This document shows positions 27,704-33,185 of a DNA stretch of 33,185 nt, piece by piece. Made by a program: the position numbers and the translations under genes. Positions within the stretch are counted from its first letter, which is position 1, and the number at the start of each line of letters is the position of its first letter. The DNA is from an uncultured Synechococcaceae cyanobacterium (lineage in GTDB: Bacteria; Cyanobacteriota; Cyanobacteriia; PCC-6307; Cyanobiaceae). The DNA lies in the NCBI GenBank assembly GCA_902537275.1, contig CACBAW010000007.1:1-33185 (forward strand), in the 5' to 3' direction. Below the pieces are notes generated by a model. The model saw only the letters and a list, made by a program, of their open reading frames with translations. It was not told where the DNA came from and did no database searches.

Positions 27704-28912
27704 TTAAATATTATTTGAATTTGATAGTAAAAAGTAATCTTTTATACTCTCTAGAACAAAATTAATATCACTTATTTCCATGTCGTAGAATAGTGGAAGT
27801 GTTAAAGCTTCTCTGTAGTAGCTAAATGATTCTGGAAATAATTTATGGTCATTTGAGTTGTTTTTATTTTGATAATACGGGTGAAGTATAATTGGAATAT
27901 AGTGTACTTGAGTAATGATCCCTTTATTTCTTAAGTAAACCATTAACTCATTTCTTTGAATAGATAATTTATCAAAGTTTATTCTGACAGGAAAAATATG
28001 ATTCGCGTTCTTAGATATTAAGCTGCTTTGTGCTGGTTTAATGCTTTTATTATTTTTTAGTTGTTTTTTGTAAGAGGAAACTAACAATTCCCGTTTACTA
28101 ATAAATTTATCTAATTTTTTTAATTGGGATAAACCCAATGCACATTGAATATCGGTTATACGATAATGGAACCCAAGACTTTGCATTTCATAGTACCAAA
28201 GATTTTTTTTATCATTGGTGTAAGCAGCATCCTTGTTCACTAAAAAATCATCATTTTTGTTTATTCCATGACTTCTTAAACGTAATAATTTTTTGTATAT
28301 TTTTTCATTGTTAGTTGTAATCATTCCGCCTTCTCCTGCAGTAATGCTTTTAACAGGATGTAATGAGAAAACAGTAGCATCAGAAAAATTAGCCGAACCA
28401 ATCTTTGATCCATCAGAGTATTCTGAACCTAATGCATGAGCTGCGTCCTCGATAATATGAAAATTGAACTTTTCCGCTAAGTAGCTTAACCTTTTCATGT
28501 CAATAGCTAAACCACCAAAATGTACAGGTATAACGACCTTAAAAATTTCACCTGAAATTAATTTTGCTTCTAATTTGTCGATTGAAATATTTAAAGTTGA
28601 TTCCTCTATATCGATGAACTGCACTTTGGCTCCAATAAAACTTGCACAATTAGCAGATGAAACAAAACTAATATTTGATGTTACAGCAATATCATTTTTT
28701 TCTAAATTTAGTGCAATGCATGAAATATGAAGCCCTGCTGTACAACTAGAGACTGCCACTGCATAAGAAGCCCCAACATAGTTAGCAAATTCTTTTTCAA
28801 ATTCATAAATAAGAGGTCCTTGAGTCAGATTCCCGCCATCTCTAAGAATTTGAACCACAGAATTTATATCATCTTCATCTAGATGATGTCTGCCATATGG
28901 TAGAAATCTCAT
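27704..28912 (-). CDS. DegT/DnrJ/EryC1/StrS aminotransferase, PseC-like
   Basis: 402 aa; MRFLPYGRHHLDEDDINSVVQILRDGGNLTQGPLIYEFEKEFANYVGASYAVAVSSCTAGLHI, FHIIEDAAHALGSEYSDGSKIG, ATVFSLHPVKSITAGEGGMITTN. Confidence 0.9.
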   Translation of the reverse strand: MRFLPYGRHHLDEDDINSVVQILRDGGNLTQGPLIYEFEKEFANYVGASYAVAVSSCTAGLHISCIALNLEKNDIAVTSNISFVSSANCASFIGAKVQFIDIEESTLNISIDKLEAKLISGEIFKVVIPVHFGGLAIDMKRLSYLAEKFNFHIIEDAAHALGSEYSDGSKIGSANFSDATVFSLHPVKSITAGEGGMITTNNEKIYKKLLRLRSHGINKNDDFLVNKDAAYTNDKKNLWYYEMQSLGFHYRITDIQCALGLSQLKKLDKFISKRELLVSSYKKQLKNNKSIKPAQSSLISKNANHIFPVRINFDKLSIQRNELMVYLRNKGIITQVHYIPIILHPYYQNKNNSNDHKLFPESFSYYREALTLPLFYDMEISDINFVLESIKDYFLLSNSNNI

Positions 28913-29016
28913 TATAAATATTGTCTTTTCATTAAGAATTATTTTAAATTATTCAAAAACAGTTTTACTAGTAAATCCATTAATTAGTAATATAAAAAAG
29001 CACTACAGTCGGATAA

Positions 29017-30021
29017 ATGGATTATAAAGAATTAAAGGATAAAACCTTATTAATAACTGGTGGAACAGGATCATTTGGAGGATATATGTTAAGAAAAGTA
29101 TCCTCGTTAGGCTTAAAGAAAATAAAAATATTTAGCAGAGATGAAAAAAAACAGCATGACATGAGAATCAATCTTAATATGGATAATCTGGAATTTATAT
29201 TAGGTGATGTGAGAGACATTCAATCCGTAATGGCAGCATGCAATGATACAGATATTATTTTCCATGCAGCAGCTCTGAAACAAGTTCCTTCTTGTGAGTT
29301 TTTCCCTATGGAGGCTATTTCGACTAATGTAATTGGAACATCAAATTTATTAGAAGCTGCAATTCAAAATAAAGTTAAGTCTGTAGTATGTTTGAGTACG
29401 GACAAGGCTGTTCACCCTGTAAATGCTATGGGAATGACTAAAGCCTTGATGGAAAAAATTGCATTAGCAAAAGCAAGATCCTCTAAAGAAACAATTATTA
29501 CCATAACAAGATACGGTAATGTTATTTCTTCGAGAGGTTCCGTAATCCCTCTATTTCTTGAACAAATCAGAAAAAACACGCCCATTACAATTACGGATCC
29601 AGAAATGACTAGATTTATTATGAGTTTAGATGAAGCTATAGACCTTGTTCTTTATGCATTAAGTTATGGAGAAAAAGGGGACATTTATGTAAAGAAATCA
29701 CCTGCTTGCAATATTGGTCAAATATCAAAAGTGATTAAGAATTTATTAGACAAAGATAATCACCAAGAAGTAATAATTGGCCCAAGACATGGAGAAAAGT
29801 TTCATGAGGTTTTAATAAGTAAAGAAGAATTATCAAGAGCAACAGAGAAAAACGGATTTTATAAAATAATTCCTGATGGAAGAAATCTAGAATATAGTAA
29901 ATATGAAAATCACGGTGATAAAGATATAAATAAATATTCTGAATATAATTCAAAAGACTCAGAACAGCTAAATTATCAATCTCTTAAGAATATATTGAGA
30001 GATTATGTTCTTGAAAAGTAA
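29017..30021 (+). CDS. UDP-GlcNAc 4,6-dehydratase/5-epimerase, CapE/FnlA/WbjB-like
   Basis: 334 aa; LLITGGTGSFGGYMLRK, IKIFSRDEKKQHDMRINL, HAAALKQVPSCEFFPMEAISTNVIGTSNLLEAAI, CLSTDKAVHPVNAMGMTKALMEK; C-terminal EYNSKDSEQLNYQSLKNIL resembles the FnlA/CapE tail. Confidence 0.87.
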   Translation: MDYKELKDKTLLITGGTGSFGGYMLRKVSSLGLKKIKIFSRDEKKQHDMRINLNMDNLEFILGDVRDIQSVMAACNDTDIIFHAAALKQVPSCEFFPMEAISTNVIGTSNLLEAAIQNKVKSVVCLSTDKAVHPVNAMGMTKALMEKIALAKARSSKETIITITRYGNVISSRGSVIPLFLEQIRKNTPITITDPEMTRFIMSLDEAIDLVLYALSYGEKGDIYVKKSPACNIGQISKVIKNLLDKDNHQEVIIGPRHGEKFHEVLISKEELSRATEKNGFYKIIPDGRNLEYSKYENHGDKDINKYSEYNSKDSEQLNYQSLKNILRDYVLEK

Positions 30022-30025
30022 GGAA

Positions 30026-31789
30026 TTACTCTAGTAATCTTCCTTTTAAATTGTCAATATTTTTAGTTTGAGAAATAATTGAAATTAATTTTTTTTCTAA
30101 AGGAATGAGATTTTCTTCCTTTAACTTTATTTTTTTATTCTCAAGACTAACTGAAAAATTACAATTATAATCTTCCGATAATTTAGTAAAATCATCTCTT
30201 TGAAGAGCTCCTCTGCTTTCCTCTCTCATAAGTGAACTTAAAATAGTTGCTTCGGCTGTAAAAATAGAAGCTTCAAGGTCAAAAGAACTTATTAATTTAT
30301 GGTGATCATTTTTTTCTACATTATTTTGATTGGTTTCAGCAAATGTTTTAAGTTTTTCTAATCTGGTTAATGCATTTTTGAGTTTCTCTTTATTTTTGAC
30401 TACTCCGCAATATTCCCACATTATTTGTCTGAGTTTATTTTGTGAATTAGAAATAGAGGTTTGAGATTCTGTACTCCTTTTATTGATATTTTCATGTGCT
30501 TTTTTTATAACCTCTTCTTTATTCTCAGTAATACTGAAGCAATTGGAATATTCAACTGCAGCCTTACCTGAAAGTTTTCCAAAAACAAGTATTTCAGCTA
30601 GTGAGTTTCCTCCTAATCTATTTGCGCCATGTAAACCACCAGCAACCTCACCAGCAGCAAATAATCCTTGAACTTCAGTTGAATGATCAATAGAGTTTAC
30701 TTTTACTCCTCCCATTGAATAATGAGCAGTAGGTGCTACCTCCATGGGATCTTTCGAAATATCAAGACCTTGATATTCGAGAAATTGATTATATATTTTT
30801 GGAAGTTTACTTAAAATAATATCTTTTTTTATATGGCTTATATCTAAATAGACGCCTCCATTTGGCGAAGATCTTCCTTCTAAGATTTCTGTATAGTTTG
30901 CCATTGCAATTCTATCCCTAGTTGACAATTCCATTCTTTCTCTGTCGTAGTTAATCATGAATCTTTTGCCTTCACTATTCAAAAGTTTTCCTCCTTCTCC
31001 TCTAACTGCCTCAGTAACAAGAGTGCCTGCAATGCTTTCTGGCATAACCATTCCAGTCGGGTGGAATTGAACCATTTCCATATCAATTAATTTACATCCA
31101 GACTTTGCAGCTAGAAAAAAACCATCACCAAAATTTTCCAATTCCCTTGAAGAACTTTTTTTCCAAATACGTGTATGTCCACCTGTGCACAGAATAGTTG
31201 AATCAGAAAGATGAACTGTTCTCGAACCATTTTCTGTATTAATAGACATGGCACCCAGACATTTTTTATCTTCAATCAATAAATCCGTTACGTATTCATT
31301 ATCTAAAATAGGTATATCTAAACTATATGCTTTTTTGAGTAGAGCTTTTAATATAGCCTCTCCTGTATAGTCAGCTGAATAACAAGTTCTGCGATAAGTA
31401 TGGGCACCAAAAAATCTTTGATCTATCTTACCATTTGGTAATTTATTAAAATTTGCTCCCCATGAATCAATTTCATGTACAGCCTCTGCAGCATCTTTTA
31501 CCATTCTTTCAATAATGTGAGGATTGCCAATGCCATATCCCTCTAGGAAAGTATCCGCAAAATGTTGTTCCCATGAATCAGCATGATCAACATTACTTAA
31601 AGAGGCGTTTATCCCGCCGGCCGCTAGAACTGTGTGGGAATCAAATTTACTTCTTTTACCAAGAACTTTAACAATTAAGTCAGAGTTTTTTGCTTCAATA
31701 GCTGCTCTTAATCCTGCTCCTCCACAACCAATAATTAAAATATTACTTTTATCTACTTTATTTTCATATGAATTCATTTCATTAAACAT
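30026..31789 (-). CDS. sdhA: Succinate dehydrogenase/fumarate reductase flavoprotein-family subunit
   Basis: 587 aa; ILIIGCGGAGLRAAIEA FAD site, SHTVLAAGGINASL (His at covalent-FAD position), RRTCYSADYTGEAIL, MEMVQFHPTGMV, VAPTAHYSMGGVKV, GLFAAGEVAGGLHGANRLGGNSLAE. Confidence 0.88.
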   Translation of the reverse strand: MFNEMNSYENKVDKSNILIIGCGGAGLRAAIEAKNSDLIVKVLGKRSKFDSHTVLAAGGINASLSNVDHADSWEQHFADTFLEGYGIGNPHIIERMVKDAAEAVHEIDSWGANFNKLPNGKIDQRFFGAHTYRRTCYSADYTGEAILKALLKKAYSLDIPILDNEYVTDLLIEDKKCLGAMSINTENGSRTVHLSDSTILCTGGHTRIWKKSSSRELENFGDGFFLAAKSGCKLIDMEMVQFHPTGMVMPESIAGTLVTEAVRGEGGKLLNSEGKRFMINYDRERMELSTRDRIAMANYTEILEGRSSPNGGVYLDISHIKKDIILSKLPKIYNQFLEYQGLDISKDPMEVAPTAHYSMGGVKVNSIDHSTEVQGLFAAGEVAGGLHGANRLGGNSLAEILVFGKLSGKAAVEYSNCFSITENKEEVIKKAHENINKRSTESQTSISNSQNKLRQIMWEYCGVVKNKEKLKNALTRLEKLKTFAETNQNNVEKNDHHKLISSFDLEASIFTAEATILSSLMREESRGALQRDDFTKLSEDYNCNFSVSLENKKIKLKEENLIPLEKKLISIISQTKNIDNLKGRLLE

Positions 31790-31971
31790 AACTTAAAAAA
31801 TTATATTCCATGACAAGATAAATAAATTTATATTTTTTTCTTAAGAAATTTTTCTAATAAAAATAAAAAAAATTATTTGATTGATTAACAAATTATTAAG
31901 TATTTAAAAATACAATTTTAAATTTTTGATACCCTAGATATATGTTGTCTTGATGAAAAATGATTAAATAA

Positions 31972-33185
31972 ATGTTTTTAAAAATTGATAATTCTATATA
32001 TAAAAAGTTATGTATTTCTTCCAAAAAATATTTACGAAAATTTAATAATGATTTGATACTTTTATCAAATCCTGCATTTTTTATTTTACGGGAAAGCTCA
32101 TCAGAAATTTTTGATATTTTAGAGTTTAATTCATTTAAGCTTCTATTAAAAATAATTATAAAAATAATTTTGGCGCCTCTTAAATTAATAAATAATTTAA
32201 ATAAAAGTAATATATGCCAAATTAAAAAAGATTTAAATATTGCAAAAAATGCTGGAATATATATTTGCCATAAGGGGAAAAATCCAAAATCTTACATTGA
32301 TCCAAATAAACTTTTTATTGGTAATGAATATATTAACTGTACGAAATTTACTTTTCATCAAGATTCAGTCTATGAAAGAGATATCTGGAAAAAAAATTTA
32401 AAACAAATTAATAATAATAAATTTTCTTTTGTTCCCCCATTCATGACTTTTCAAAGTGAATTTAAATATTCAATAAAAACTTTTTTTAAAGTAGCAAAAC
32501 TTTTAAAATATTATTTTCTAGCTAGTAACTATATAGATAAAGTTGTTTTGTTAAATTCTATTTATCATTCAATATCTCTAAATAATCTTATTGCTTTGAG
32601 AATTTATGATTTTATTTGGAAAAATATTCATAAAAAAAATATAAGTTTTATTCAAACAACGTATGAGGGGTATCCATGGGAAAGACTTATTTATTATCTT
32701 GGATATGAATTAGGTGTACCAAGGATTGCTTTTATGCATGCACCCGTAAGTAAATATCAGTTTGCAACTTTTAATAGTATTAGTAAAAAGTTTGATCCAG
32801 ATATTGTAATTTGTAAATCAAAAAGAGATATTGAATTGGCGATTAATAAATCATTATCAAAAACCGCAAAATTTGTAAGTGTAGGTGTAAAGCAAGATAA
32901 AAAAATAACTAATTATGAGTATGTACTTAAAAAAAAGAATTTTTTAGAAGAGAAAAATAAAGTTTTGTTATTGCCTGAAGACTCAAATAAAGAGGTAAGT
33001 ATTTTTTTGGATTCAGCAATAAAAAGTTTATCAAAAGTTAGTTATTTATACATTTTAAGGTTACATCCCAATACTTCATTAGAAAAAATAAATTCATTGA
33101 ATAAAAAAATTATGAAGGTAAATAAAAAATATAATTCAAAAAGAATATTAATATCAGAGAATTCTCTATTACAAGATATTGAGGA
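31972..33185 (+). CDS. Partial (runs off window) GT-B-like surface-carbohydrate transferase
   Basis: Not in the supplied ORF track because it has no stop in the window. ATG 31972: MFLKIDNSIYKKLCISSKKYLRKFNNDLILLSNPAFFILRESSSEIFDILEF...; later FIQTTYEGYPWERLIYYLGYELGVPRIAFMHAPVSKYQFATFN...PDIVICKSKRDIELAI...SYLYILRLHPN. Confidence 0.65.
   Translation, partial: MFLKIDNSIYKKLCISSKKYLRKFNNDLILLSNPAFFILRESSSEIFDILEFNSFKLLLKIIIKIILAPLKLINNLNKSNICQIKKDLNIAKNAGIYICHKGKNPKSYIDPNKLFIGNEYINCTKFTFHQDSVYERDIWKKNLKQINNNKFSFVPPFMTFQSEFKYSIKTFFKVAKLLKYYFLASNYIDKVVLLNSIYHSISLNNLIALRIYDFIWKNIHKKNISFIQTTYEGYPWERLIYYLGYELGVPRIAFMHAPVSKYQFATFNSISKKFDPDIVICKSKRDIELAINKSLSKTAKFVSVGVKQDKKITNYEYVLKKKNFLEEKNKVLLLPEDSNKEVSIFLDSAIKSLSKVSYLYILRLHPNTSLEKINSLNKKIMKVNKKYNSKRILISENSLLQDIE

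Noticed and set aside
30026-31789. L-aspartate oxidase (nadB)
   Set aside because: Presence of the SHT motif at the covalent FAD position and the overall SDH/FRD motif set favour an SdhA/FrdA-type protein.
1-33185. CRISPR array, tRNA, rRNA, transposon/integrase, toxin-antitoxin or phage genes
   Set aside because: Looked for on both strands; no regularly spaced repeats, cloverleaf-like GC-rich segments, or recombinase/transposase motifs were recognised. A tRNAscan/ISfinder run would be needed to exclude them formally.

Overview
AT-rich, tightly packed 33 kb window that is almost entirely a surface-polysaccharide (O-antigen/capsule-type) biosynthesis island. The overall look (very low GC, TTG starts, gmd/fcl plus rfbF/rfbG plus kdsB) suggests a high-light Prochlorococcus-like marine picocyanobacterium or similar streamlined marine bacterium; this is inference only. 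Nucleotide-sugar modules: gmd + fcl (GDP-fucose); a UDP-glucuronate 4-epimerase-like SDR; a CMP-sugar-acid-like module (NeuA-like cytidylyltransferase, YiaK/Ldh_2-family dehydrogenase, Gfo/Idh/MocA oxidoreductase, a GT2-cytidylyltransferase fusion, a GT-B-like protein, KdsB, a HAD phosphatase); a CDP-6-deoxyhexose module (rfbF, rfbG, RmlC-like epimerase, SDR); a PLP-fold/GNAT(FemAB)/NodB-deacetylase trio; several glycosyltransferases; a WecA/WbpL-like initiating transferase; WbpM/CapD-like and CapE/FnlA-like UDP-GlcNAc dehydratases with a PseC-like transaminase; and an SDH/FRD flavoprotein at the right edge. The left edge (about 0.46-2.7 kb) holds degraded genes: a galE-like remnant and a membrane-GT-like remnant, both with frameshifts and stops. 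A GT-like ORF not in the supplied track runs off the right end. No tRNA, rRNA, CRISPR or transposase was recognised.
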